Assembly: GCA_964446945.1 (NCBI GenBank)
Contig: CAYUQO010000021.1
Coordinates: 1-64,000 of the forward strand
Length of the DNA: 64,000 nucleotides
Source of the DNA: CAIYRG01 sp964446945
GTDB lineage: Bacteria > Pseudomonadota > Alphaproteobacteria > Micropepsales > Micropepsaceae
Direction: 5' to 3'
In this document: positions 34,131-41,175 of the stretch, piece after piece
Layout of the letters: every line of letters starts with the position of its first letter
Numbering within the stretch: the first letter of the stretch is position 1
Notes under the pieces: generated by a model
What the model was told of the DNA's origin: nothing
Database searches by the model: none
What the model saw: the letters and a program-made list of their open reading frames with translations, nothing else
Translations under genes and position numbers: made by a program

Positions 34131-34684
34131 TGGTACGAAATTTCTCCATTCTCAAAATCGCGCTCTCATCAGTGGGCTGGGGGTCCGCGGCCTTGGCAGG
34201 ATTGTCAGCGCAAGCGTTCGCTTCCACACCCGATTCAGCAACGGGAGCATCGAGTAGACCAATTCCGCCAACTGAGCCTTTGACCTTCGTTCAACCCAAC
34301 CAGCAAAATCAGGACCAGCGGTTCGCCGCCCACAGCAGCCACGCAAGTCATGCAAGTCATTATTCTGGGTCCGGAGGCTCCGTATCGCGGGCCCCCACTA
34401 CAGACTCGGGTTCAAATTTGGATTCAACCACCCCTGCCCAGGGCACCCCTCGTGCTGCGGTGCGCCCGACGTTACCAAACACGGCGCAGGTTGCTGCCCC
34501 CTTGGTAATTGTATTGCGAGTCCAAGCCGAGCTTCGCGAAAAGGGTTATTACAATGGCCTTATCGACGGTCAGTTAAGCGAGACAACCAAGGACGCAGTC
34601 AAAAGATTTCAGTTGGTCAAAGGGCTGCCCGCGACGGGCGCGCTTGACGACGCAACATTGGCGAGCCTTGGCGTAAATTACTGA
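34130..34684 (+). CDS. hxsA: His-Xaa-Ser repeat protein HxsA (substrate of HxsB/HxsC)
   Basis: 184 residues. A signal peptide ends near AQAFA, followed by a low-complexity region holding four tandem His-Xaa-Ser tripeptides at residues 68-79 (HSS-HAS-HAS-HYS). The C-terminal peptidoglycan-binding domain (VLRVQAELREKGYYNGLIDG, TKDAVKRFQLVKGLPATGALD) should tether it to the wall. The modified product is unknown for this family. HxsD, normally the fourth component, is not present. Confidence 0.85.
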   Translation: MVRNFSILKIALSSVGWGSAALAGLSAQAFASTPDSATGASSRPIPPTEPLTFVQPNQQNQDQRFAAHSSHASHASHYSGSGGSVSRAPTTDSGSNLDSTTPAQGTPRAAVRPTLPNTAQVAAPLVIVLRVQAELREKGYYNGLIDGQLSETTKDAVKRFQLVKGLPATGALDDATLASLGVNY

Positions 34685-34714
34685 GAAGTAACACGAGCCA
34701 CGGGTGATTTTGTG

Positions 34715-34735
34715 CGCGCAAATTGGTTTTGCGCG
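34715..34735 (+). terminator. Hairpin downstream of hxsA
   Basis: CGCGCAAA-TTGGT-TTTGCGCG forms an 8-bp stem about 30 bases after the hxsA stop. There is no T tract after it, so it may be a weak terminator or only an mRNA 3' stabiliser. The rest of the gap to 34910 shows nothing. Confidence 0.35.
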
Positions 34736-34910
34736 GTCGACGATCATTTTCCACTTCGGAAAGGTTTTGCCTCGTCGCTAAATTGGCAGCGGTGTGCATA
34801 TCTGTCGTCAGCCGAGCGGAATAGAAAAACGTCTCCTACATAGCCGAGTAGATACCGCGCAAAGATCGTCGTGACGCCCCAACCACAGGCTGATGGCGCG
34901 ACACGAGAGC

Positions 34911-35294
34911 CTACGCTTCACCGAGACTGGCGACGGCGATAAGACTGGCCACTGCAACGATAAGCGACACCGCTAATTGGTTGCTACGCGGTGGAAGGCC
35001 ATAGCAGCTCATTACAAAGCTCTCGCAGTTCCATGTGACGAGATTGTAGGGCCGCGTCATCAGGCAATTTGCACGGTCAAGCACTTCCCACCAGGGCAGA
35101 TCAGATGGCCTCGGCTCGACATGGCAGGGATTACCATTGCAGAACTCCGCCAGGAATTCTTCGCGCGCTCCACCATGTCGCGCAGAGTTGGAAATGACAG
35201 TTCCCCGTGCAGTGACGATGCCGAAATGGCGAAAGAACAGGTGGGTGGGTACTGAAATCAGAGTGCCGGGCGGCCAAAATATGCTCGAATCCAT
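34911..35294 (-). CDS. LRAT/NlpC-P60-like protein with C-terminal membrane anchor
   Basis: 127 residues starting MDSSIFWPPGTLISVP at 35294, where AGGTGAGG is upstream; the longer frame overlaps the divergent XRE gene. The fold pattern is LRAT-like: catalytic His in LFFRHFGIVTARGTVI and Cys in LVTWNCESFVMSCYG. The last 20 residues (LAVSLIVAVASLIAVASLG) form a membrane anchor. LRAT-like enzymes are acyltransferases, lipases or amidases of the papain superfamily. It is paired head-to-head with a tail-anchored XRE protein. Confidence 0.72.
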   Translation of the reverse strand: MDSSIFWPPGTLISVPTHLFFRHFGIVTARGTVISNSARHGGAREEFLAEFCNGNPCHVEPRPSDLPWWEVLDRANCLMTRPYNLVTWNCESFVMSCYGLPPRSNQLAVSLIVAVASLIAVASLGEA

Positions 35295-35342
35295 ATGAGC
35301 CTCACCTAGACAATAAGACGCATTTATGATCTTTTGTAATAT

Positions 35343-35714
35343 ATGAGTCAAGCGCATATTAGCGCCCAAGGCGTTGTCCCCTACGCAGTAGTAGTGGGTC
35401 GTGTCTTGCAGCAGCGGCGGGTCCAATTGGGTCTGCAGCAAAATGATTTGGCGGCGGTTCTGGGGATTACCCAATCCGCGTATTCGCGCTTGGAGTCAGG
35501 CGATACGGTGTTATCCCTGTCCCAACTCCGCATAGCTTCGGCTGCATTGCATATGCCGGCCGCTACTATCCTGGCCCACGCAGACCAATATGCTGATTAT
35601 CTGCAGCGGCAGGGCGTCACGATTACGGACGAAAAGAAGGATAACTCTGCGGCCGTGTTAATCGGTCTCGGTTTGTTAGCTGCCGCTGTCGTCGCCCTGA
35701 CGTCCTCGCAATAG
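35343..35714 (+). CDS. XRE-family regulator with C-terminal membrane helix
   Basis: 123 residues. A helix-turn-helix covers about 18-70 (VLQQRRVQLGLQQNDLAAVLG, TQSAYSRLESGDTVLSLSQLR). The C-terminus, SAAVLIGLGLLAAAVVALTSS, is a single membrane helix, so the DNA-binding domain would be tethered to the inner membrane. It is divergent from the LRAT-like gene, 48 bases apart, which points to shared control. Confidence 0.8.
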   Translation: MSQAHISAQGVVPYAVVVGRVLQQRRVQLGLQQNDLAAVLGITQSAYSRLESGDTVLSLSQLRIASAALHMPAATILAHADQYADYLQRQGVTITDEKKDNSAAVLIGLGLLAAAVVALTSSQ

Positions 35715-35770
35715 GTTCAGGCATTGCTGAAGTGTGCCTTACCCAGAGAATCGTTTTTGAAAGATGAGCT

Positions 35771-36994
35771 TTACCCGATTAGCGGCGGCTCCAAAATAAG
35801 GGTGCCAGCCGCACTCGCCAACTTTTCCTCCAATATGCGATCTATTCGCTGCATTTCGTCGATCAGCTCGTCCGTGTCGGGAAAACATACGCCCAGGAAC
35901 CTGAGACGTTCGCGCAACTGCCACATGCAGTCGAGCGCCAACTGATGACCTGTGAACCACATAACTTTCTTACCATTGGCGAGCTTTATTTCCGTGGGAA
36001 AATTTCGAAGAACGCGGTCGAGCATCAGGGCGTAGAGCGTTCGCATGAAAGCGACATCGTCATTTTGTGATTTGGCTCTTAACTTGAATCGTTGTCGCTT
36101 ATTCGCGTGGTATGCGAACTCGCCCGTCACATTCGAGATGAGTTGAAGCGGGATGATCCGTAAGAATTGCTCGATACCACTTGCACGAAACCTGTCTTTC
36201 GTATGCTGCATTACTCGCGAGTTCGCATACAAATTGATCGCCCATGCAGGATCGGACGCGCGCGCATCTATAATGGGCTGCGCTAGAATAGTGCCACCCA
36301 GTCGCGTGAATGCACACCAATCTTGCGACAGCGCGTAATTTCCCGGAACGAGTTCACTTCCGACAAACCCCGGACGCCCTTCGACAAGATATTGATTGTC
36401 GCCATGCGGAAGCCCTGTTTCTTGGGTAAGGAGAAAGTCAGCGGAAATCGACAGTATCCGGATATTGTTGATTCGGAGGTAGAGGCCGCATTGGGTCTGG
36501 CGAAAGAGACTGTTGTCGGTTCCACCAAAAGTTAAGCGCTGTGCTCTGTCGTCCGGATCGACAGCGATAATGGCGATCCGATCTTTGCGACCTCGCCGGG
36601 TATCGATGCTAAATTTCGGCCTTATGTCTCCTTCGTTCTGAAGGATGAGTAGCCCAAGCCAAAGCCCGATCCTAATCTTGTCGAGCCAATCGAGCAGTCG
36701 ATATGCGTTGGACACAGAAATTGACTTACCGTCCTGGATGGCGCGCACCGTCTTATTGGCCTGTGCCTCAAGACTTTTGCCGTACTTCTCATTACACGGT
36801 CCACACGCTGGAAAAGTGATCGACGAAGCTGCTCGTATCCATTCCTTCCCAGTTCGAAGATCTGACCCAAGGCGGAACTCCCGATTCGGGTCGCCGGTCA
36901 TTCGAAGAAGCCACATAGGGAGCACGTGCTCTTTGGTGCGCTTCGACTTCGCAAGCACTGCACCGCAAAATACGCAAGCCTTGTTAATCGTCAT
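35771..36994 (-). CDS. HNH-type zinc-binding protein, putative endonuclease (2)
   Basis: 407 residues starting MTINKACVFCGAVLAKSKRTKEHVLP; GTG 37051 would add 19 residues. The head CVFCG...KEHVLPMWLL...CGPCNEKYGKSLE is the same CxxC-EHxxP-CxxC-N layout as the protein at 29406-30449, with the remaining 340 residues unrelated by eye except for general length. A perfect 25-bp dyad (37159-37183) lies upstream, making it part of the proposed island regulon. Confidence 0.7.
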   Translation of the reverse strand: MTINKACVFCGAVLAKSKRTKEHVLPMWLLRMTGDPNREFRLGSDLRTGKEWIRAASSITFPACGPCNEKYGKSLEAQANKTVRAIQDGKSISVSNAYRLLDWLDKIRIGLWLGLLILQNEGDIRPKFSIDTRRGRKDRIAIIAVDPDDRAQRLTFGGTDNSLFRQTQCGLYLRINNIRILSISADFLLTQETGLPHGDNQYLVEGRPGFVGSELVPGNYALSQDWCAFTRLGGTILAQPIIDARASDPAWAINLYANSRVMQHTKDRFRASGIEQFLRIIPLQLISNVTGEFAYHANKRQRFKLRAKSQNDDVAFMRTLYALMLDRVLRNFPTEIKLANGKKVMWFTGHQLALDCMWQLRERLRFLGVCFPDTDELIDEMQRIDRILEEKLASAAGTLILEPPLIG

Positions 36995-37157
36995 TTGCCG
37001 AATCACCCCGACTAAGCTTAGCCGGATGATGTCGTCAAAGCGTAGGTTCACGTTTCCGGAAAAGGCGTCGCGTGGTGTTCAGCAGTGATGCTGGCATAAA
37101 CTGACCTAGCGGCTCGTCGCGTGCGGTTAGCCAGCGGCCGAAATGCTATAGCATTTG

Positions 37158-37184
37158 CTGAACAGAATTGGGAATTCTGTTCAG
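37158..37184. promoter_or_regulatory. Palindromic operator, copy 1
   Basis: CTGAACAGAATT-GGG-AATTCTGTTCAG is a perfect dyad with 12-base arms. The inner 25 bases follow the same TGAACAGAAT-N5-ATTCTGTTCA plan as the copies at 38550 and 43345. It lies 164 bases upstream of the HNH gene start. A second small palindrome, ATGCTATAGCAT (37143-37154), sits next to it. Confidence 0.75.
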
Positions 37185-37200
37185 ACGAACATTGTGCTCA

Positions 37201-37863
37201 TCAATCAGATTTCTCAGCCATTGAAAAATCAATGTATCGATAGAGAATAATCGGCTCAATGGTTGGATCGTTGAAACTGATCCGGCACGATGCGAGGAAT
37301 GTGCCCCACGCGTGTGTCCGAACTCCAAAGAACCCGTCATCGGGCTGGACCGCGAATGTTCGGTTTCCCCACGAGTCCCCGAAAAAGAACTCTGCCGATT
37401 TTAACTCTGACAGCTTGCTTCGTGGCGGCGTCGTCGTTCCTTTTTGGTGGCGAACAACAAAGATTGAAATGTCGAACTTTTGCCCCGGAGCCTTCGATGG
37501 TCGGTAAATATGAGCCAGCATGTACCCGCGAGTGCGGTCGTACTCCTTCTGCCGCGCAGACTGCCAACCGGTAGTTGGCTGTAGTTCTTTTTTCGGACCC
37601 GCCACACTGCTGTCCGGAACCGGCTGTGATTTTGCGAGAATCTCGTCAGTTGCAAATCCTACCCCGTATTCGCCGGCTTTTACCTCTCGCACATACCCAC
37701 CGACGATCAGCCCGATCAGTATCGGAACTAAAGCAACGAACAACCATTGGATATCGAGCGATAGAACGGGACTGTTTGAATACTTAAGCGCCATAAAAAT
37801 CAGGAGGAGCAATCCGGAGCTAGCGACACCGATCCACATCGCTTTCGGATTGCCCGCTCTCAT
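37201..37863 (-). CDS. Two-helix membrane protein with pYEATS-like C-terminal domain
   Basis: 220 residues starting MRAGNPKAMWIG at 37863 (TTGAGG upstream). Two membrane helices (WIGVASSGLLLLIFMALKY and WLFVALVPILIGLIVGGYV) are followed by a linker and a beta-rich domain with GYMLAHIYRPSKAPGQKFDI, AEFFFGDSWGNRTFAVQP, GFFGVRTHAWGTFLASCRI and ILYRYIDF. This strand order resembles the prokaryotic YEATS (pYEATS) domain seen in membrane stress or defence proteins; the assignment is from memory of the pattern. It follows the JAB-like gene by about 10 bases and is co-transcribed with it. Confidence 0.62.
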   Translation of the reverse strand: MRAGNPKAMWIGVASSGLLLLIFMALKYSNSPVLSLDIQWLFVALVPILIGLIVGGYVREVKAGEYGVGFATDEILAKSQPVPDSSVAGPKKELQPTTGWQSARQKEYDRTRGYMLAHIYRPSKAPGQKFDISIFVVRHQKGTTTPPRSKLSELKSAEFFFGDSWGNRTFAVQPDDGFFGVRTHAWGTFLASCRISFNDPTIEPIILYRYIDFSMAEKSD

Positions 37864-37873
37864 GTGCGATGCC

Positions 37874-38521
37874 TCAAGAGCGGACCGGTTCACTCGCTGC
37901 CTCGAACAACGGAAGGAGTCGTGGCAGCGGAAATTCTCGGACGTATCCGCTCTCGCCTAAGTAGAACAGCACACGTCCTTGGCCGAGAAGCTGCCGGATG
38001 ACACCTAAGGCACTGTGGGAATACCTTTGAACTTGATTCCGATCGGCACCTGAGGGGATTGGAAAATCACGCAACAGAGCCTTTATGACGAAAAGCCACG
38101 AGGGCTCGTCACCCGTTCGGGGATGATTATGGAAGACGATCACTTCGGCGTCCGTCCGCGAAAAGTGGTGACGTCGAATCTCGTCCTGGACATATCTCGG
38201 AATTGACACTCGGCGTTCCTGTCCAAAGACGTGATGGATGCGCCAGATCTTTGTAGTCCCACCGCTTCTATTGCCGTAGCCGACAATCAGGCGCTCCTCA
38301 GGAGCTTTCTCCGTGTAGTCCAGGCAGCCGCAGAGGAAATGATTTCGGTTCAGAGGCGTGCGGAGTTGAGCCCCGCTAAATCGAGTGCCACGCTTTATTG
38401 CCGCTATCGCGCGCCGGACCTCTCCCTCATCGACCTTTCGAAAGTCCAACGGGCATGGCTCTAGGCAGCTTAATGCCACCGTTTCGACAAGTCCGACCAA
38501 TCCATCCATAGGCGTTTGCAC
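37874..38521 (-). CDS. RadC/JAB-like protein with degenerate metal site
   Basis: About 215 residues; start at GTG 38521 or ATG 38509. The core VIGYGNRSGG-like strand (RLIVGYGNRSGGTTKIWRI) and EVIVFHNHPRTGDEPSW match the RadC/JAB HxHP motif. In RadC the motif continues with S-x-x-D, but here the Ser is followed by Trp-Leu-Phe, so the metal-coordinating Asp is missing. It may therefore bind rather than cleave. It heads a two-gene operon with the pYEATS-like membrane protein, starting 29 bases from operator copy 2. Confidence 0.65.
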   Translation of the reverse strand: MQTPMDGLVGLVETVALSCLEPCPLDFRKVDEGEVRRAIAAIKRGTRFSGAQLRTPLNRNHFLCGCLDYTEKAPEERLIVGYGNRSGGTTKIWRIHHVFGQERRVSIPRYVQDEIRRHHFSRTDAEVIVFHNHPRTGDEPSWLFVIKALLRDFPIPSGADRNQVQRYSHSALGVIRQLLGQGRVLFYLGESGYVREFPLPRLLPLFEAASEPVRS

Positions 38522-38549
38522 AAAATCTCGGATCGATTAAAGTATTCGA

Positions 38550-38574
38550 TGAACAGAATGGGGGATTCTGTTCA
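38550..38574. promoter_or_regulatory. Palindromic operator, copy 2
   Basis: TGAACAGAAT-GGGGG-ATTCTGTTCA, perfect 10-base arms. It sits between the minus-strand JAB/pYEATS operon (start 38521) and the plus-strand tyrosine recombinase (start 38642), so one bound factor could control both directions. Confidence 0.75.
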
Positions 38575-38641
38575 GATTAACTTAGCCTCGTCAACCGCTT
38601 TTTCTTGCCAATACTTGAGAAAGTGCGCGACGAATCCATTT

Positions 38642-39217
38642 ATGCTTTACGATCAACAGGGTAACCGCAAGTATCTGACCAAAGCAGAACGCGAGGCGTT
38701 CATCGACGCCGCCAAACGCGCCAAACCTGAAATCGAGACGTTCTGCCTGACGCTGGCCTATACGGGTGCGAGGATTTCGGAGGTACTCGCACTGGTTCCA
38801 TTGCGGGTTGATACATCGGCGAACGCAATTATCTTCGAATGTCTAAAGAAACGACAGCGTGGGATCTATCGAGCGGTTCCCGTACCGGCGGATCTTCTCA
38901 TGCGGCTCGACCACGTACACGGTGTCGAGGCGTGGCGGTCGAACCCGAATTTCAATCAACGGCGAATTTGGGCATGGAGTCGCACGACGGCTTGGAGTCG
39001 CGTCAGAACAATTATGTTGGCCGCTGGAATTACGGCTGGTCCGGTGATGCCGAAGGCGCTGCGTCATGCATTCGGGGTGGGAGGAACTCAGGCCGGCGTG
39101 CCACTTAACTTAATCCAAAGATGGTTGGGGCACGCCGATATTCAGACCACGGCGATTTACACCAATGTCATGGGTGACGAGGAACGGAACCTAGCTGCAC
39201 GGATGTGGATCACGTAA
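38642..39217 (+). CDS. Small tyrosine recombinase/integrase
   Basis: 191 residues starting MLYDQQGNRKYLTKAEREAFI at 38642; the upstream frame reads through operator copy 2 and is rejected. Catalytic residues: Arg in AYTGARISEVLAL, KxxR in MPKALRHAFG (Lys in place of the usual first His), His in WLGHADIQTTAIYTN and the Tyr nucleophile in IYTN. It lacks the N-terminal arm-binding domain of phage integrases and resembles short alphaproteobacterial site-specific recombinases. Confidence 0.88.
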   Translation: MLYDQQGNRKYLTKAEREAFIDAAKRAKPEIETFCLTLAYTGARISEVLALVPLRVDTSANAIIFECLKKRQRGIYRAVPVPADLLMRLDHVHGVEAWRSNPNFNQRRIWAWSRTTAWSRVRTIMLAAGITAGPVMPKALRHAFGVGGTQAGVPLNLIQRWLGHADIQTTAIYTNVMGDEERNLAARMWIT

Positions 39218-39476
39218 CGGCTAGAAACACCAATGCTGCGACTGCTCGTCGCAAATAAATTGTCGAGTCTGCCGAGCTGAAGTGTCCACCAAGCGGGCCG
39301 AACTTATGTTAGGTATTTAAAATGCTTAGCATTTCTGAGATTGGTGATTTGGCGGGATTCCCAAGGAACGGGAGCTTGTGAACTTCGAGGAGGTTGAAAA
39401 GACCTACCCTGGCTGACTACATTCCAAGTGTAGTCGAGTGCTTCGGGCGGGGCGGGCCACGAAAGAAAGAGGTCCC
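39218..39476. other. Intergenic region after the tyrosine recombinase
   Basis: About 260 bases, with no convincing gene or hairpin. ATTTAAAATGCTTAGCATTT contains a small dyad (AAATGCTTAGCATTT) near 39318-39334 that resembles the ATGCTATAGCAT palindrome beside operator copy 1. Confidence 0.3.
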
Positions 39477-39971
39477 ATGTCCCATACGGAGAACTCCGGG
39501 GGGCGAAGTCAAGTGGCGAGATATGCTACCGCTCGCGATGAGCGGGATCACACTGCGGTTCGCAATGAACCGCACACAGGTGTGATGAACTTACTACGCG
39601 CTAAGTTCATGCTTCAGACGTATCGGCACGTTCAAGTCGTTATGGCGATGAGATTGGGCCGGAAATCCGCTGAGGCGAAAAATAATCAGCCCACGGATGA
39701 TATAGTACCTCACGGAGCCAACGCACGTGAGAATTACATGCCGTATGACACGTCTTTTGATTTGGGTGAAATTACCGCTGAAGAGTTGCGGGCCAACGAT
39801 GAATTACGTCGAAGAGCTAACGCCCGGAAACTCGGTAGTGGCGTTGACATTTTGGCTGCAGCGGAGTCTGTGACCGTACCAGGCCCGGTTGCGAAAGGAA
39901 CTAAGATCACGCCAGACGAACTCGCCCAAGCTATGGGCGCCAAAATTCTTGGGCCTACCAAGAATCGTTAA
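39477..39971 (+). CDS. Hypothetical protein
   Basis: 164 residues if started at ATG 39477 (AGAGG upstream); ATG 39585 would give a shorter product. The sequence is hydrophilic with an acidic helical middle (FDLGEITAEELRANDELRRRANARKLG) and ends KITPDELAQAMGAKILGPTKNR. No family recognised. It is followed after 33 bases by a strong terminator, which supports it being a real transcription unit. Confidence 0.5.
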   Translation: MSHTENSGGRSQVARYATARDERDHTAVRNEPHTGVMNLLRAKFMLQTYRHVQVVMAMRLGRKSAEAKNNQPTDDIVPHGANARENYMPYDTSFDLGEITAEELRANDELRRRANARKLGSGVDILAAAESVTVPGPVAKGTKITPDELAQAMGAKILGPTKNR

Positions 39972-40004
39972 GTTGCGTGTTCTGCCTACGGGTATTCTGC
40001 GTAT

Positions 40005-40036
40005 AAGAGACCTTCCAAAGAAGGTCTCTTTTTTAT
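40005..40036 (+). terminator. Rho-independent terminator
   Basis: AAGAGACCTTC-CAAA-GAAGGTCTCTT is a perfect 11-bp stem with a 4-base loop followed by a T run. It terminates the transcript of the gene ending at 39971 and sets a limit on the start of the next gene. Confidence 0.93.
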
Positions 40037-40071
40037 ATTCCGTACTATGTCGAGCTGCGGGGAAGAATTCA

Positions 40072-40500
40072 TTGGCAGAAGATCAGGTCCATTTGCCGGA
40101 ATTTGTTGCCAAAGCTCTTGGGGCAGTCGCGCAGGGCGAGAAATTCACACTTTACATCCCGAACAAGGGCCGGGCCGAAGAGGAAAACGCGCCACAGGTC
40201 ATAATTCAAGACTGGCAAGGTTGGATCCGCCGCGCGATGGAAATGCTGGGCAAAGTGAATGGCGGAGCAACAGTTCTGGCACCCGCAAACGGCATGTGGA
40301 TTGATAATGATAGGTCGAACGAACAGGTCTGGGAGAAGACTGCGATCGTATATTCATTCATCAACCGCGATGCGTTCCGAAGTCAAATCCTGCAAATTCG
40401 TGAATTTGTACATTCGTTCGGGAAGGAAACGAGGCAAGGTGCCGTGTTCTTCGAATTTGACGGTCTCGCATTCCAAGTCGTGCCACCATACGACGCGTAA
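40072..40500 (+). CDS. Hypothetical protein
   Basis: 142 residues from TTG 40072 (MAEDQVHLPEFVAKALGAVAQG), with GGGGAAG upstream. The longer frame from 39889 runs through the terminator and is rejected. The C-terminal half (EKTAIVYSFINRDAFRSQILQI, FVHSFGKETRQGAVFFEFDG) looks like a conserved small domain, but I cannot name it. It is convergent with the JAMM protease gene of the ubiquitin-like operon. Confidence 0.55.
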   Translation: MAEDQVHLPEFVAKALGAVAQGEKFTLYIPNKGRAEEENAPQVIIQDWQGWIRRAMEMLGKVNGGATVLAPANGMWIDNDRSNEQVWEKTAIVYSFINRDAFRSQILQIREFVHSFGKETRQGAVFFEFDGLAFQVVPPYDA

Positions 40501-40644
40501 ATTTCTGACACTGCCGGTCCAGCGAGCCGTTTGTGTGTCGAGGAGTTCCTTAAGTTTTCGAGGCCGCACAACACTGAAACGTTTTCCTGCAATGTGGCAT
40601 GAACAATGCCTGACATCGGCCTCACGATATCGACGATCGCTGTC

Positions 40645-41175
40645 CTACTGCTGACCTTCAACAAAGCTGGACGGCGCATCCTCGAGATGAATCTGAACCG
40701 GCAAGGTGTAAATTCGACGCATCAAGCATTTCCGAGTTACCCTGCCTATGCAGCCTGATACTTGCCATTCACCGGGGCGACCAAGCATTACAACCATTAG
40801 CGCAGACGGAGCACGCGCGTCGACCGCACTGGCAATTTGGTAGATTGCTTGCCGATCTGTTCCGCTAAAACCCGGATGCCTCTCGTCTGGATGCGTATGC
40901 CAGTCACCAAGATAAGTGTCCAACCTACCTGACGCTGCGTATTGTTCCGCGACCTGTCCAACCTGCCACTCGTGGTCGGGTGAGAATGTCGCTCGCTTAT
41001 GAATTGCCCGTGGACCTGGACCTATGTAGCGCGTCGCGACAATGGTGTCCTCAGCGTGCCAATAACCCATTAGAATGCCACCTGTCTCCAACGGATATTT
41101 AGCTGATGCTTCCCGAACCATCTGTCCGGTTACAGGCGATCGCAGCCAAACGGTTATAGGTGGGGATTGTGACAT
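40645..41175 (-). CDS. JAB1/MPN (JAMM) metalloprotease of the ubiquitin-like operon
   Basis: 176 residues starting MSQSPPITVWLRSPV at 41175, overlapping the E2-E1 gene end by 22 bases. The full JAMM zinc site is present: Glu30 in PLETGGILMGYW, His93 and His95 in GDWHTHPDERHPGFSGTDRQ, with Ser104 and Asp107. Such proteases remove ubiquitin-like tags or process their C-termini. With the upstream E2-E1 fusion it matches the Cap2/Cap3 pair of type II CBASS in domain make-up, but no cyclic-nucleotide synthase is encoded here. Confidence 0.88.
   Translation of the reverse strand: MSQSPPITVWLRSPVTGQMVREASAKYPLETGGILMGYWHAEDTIVATRYIGPGPRAIHKRATFSPDHEWQVGQVAEQYAASGRLDTYLGDWHTHPDERHPGFSGTDRQAIYQIASAVDARAPSALMVVMLGRPGEWQVSGCIGRVTRKCLMRRIYTLPVQIHLEDAPSSFVEGQQ

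Noticed and set aside
34911..35474. Longer start for the LRAT-like gene (35474)
   Set aside because: It would overlap the divergent XRE gene by 132 bases; ATG 35294 has a good ribosome site.
37158..37184. Dyad considered as a LexA/SOS box
   Set aside because: Spacing is GAAC-N15/17-GTTC in inverted orientation; alphaproteobacterial LexA uses GTTC-N7-GTTC direct repeats, so it was treated as an island-specific operator.
37158..37184. Dyad considered as a transcription terminator
   Set aside because: There is no T tract, and all three copies share exact arm sequence and sit upstream of genes, which suits an operator better.
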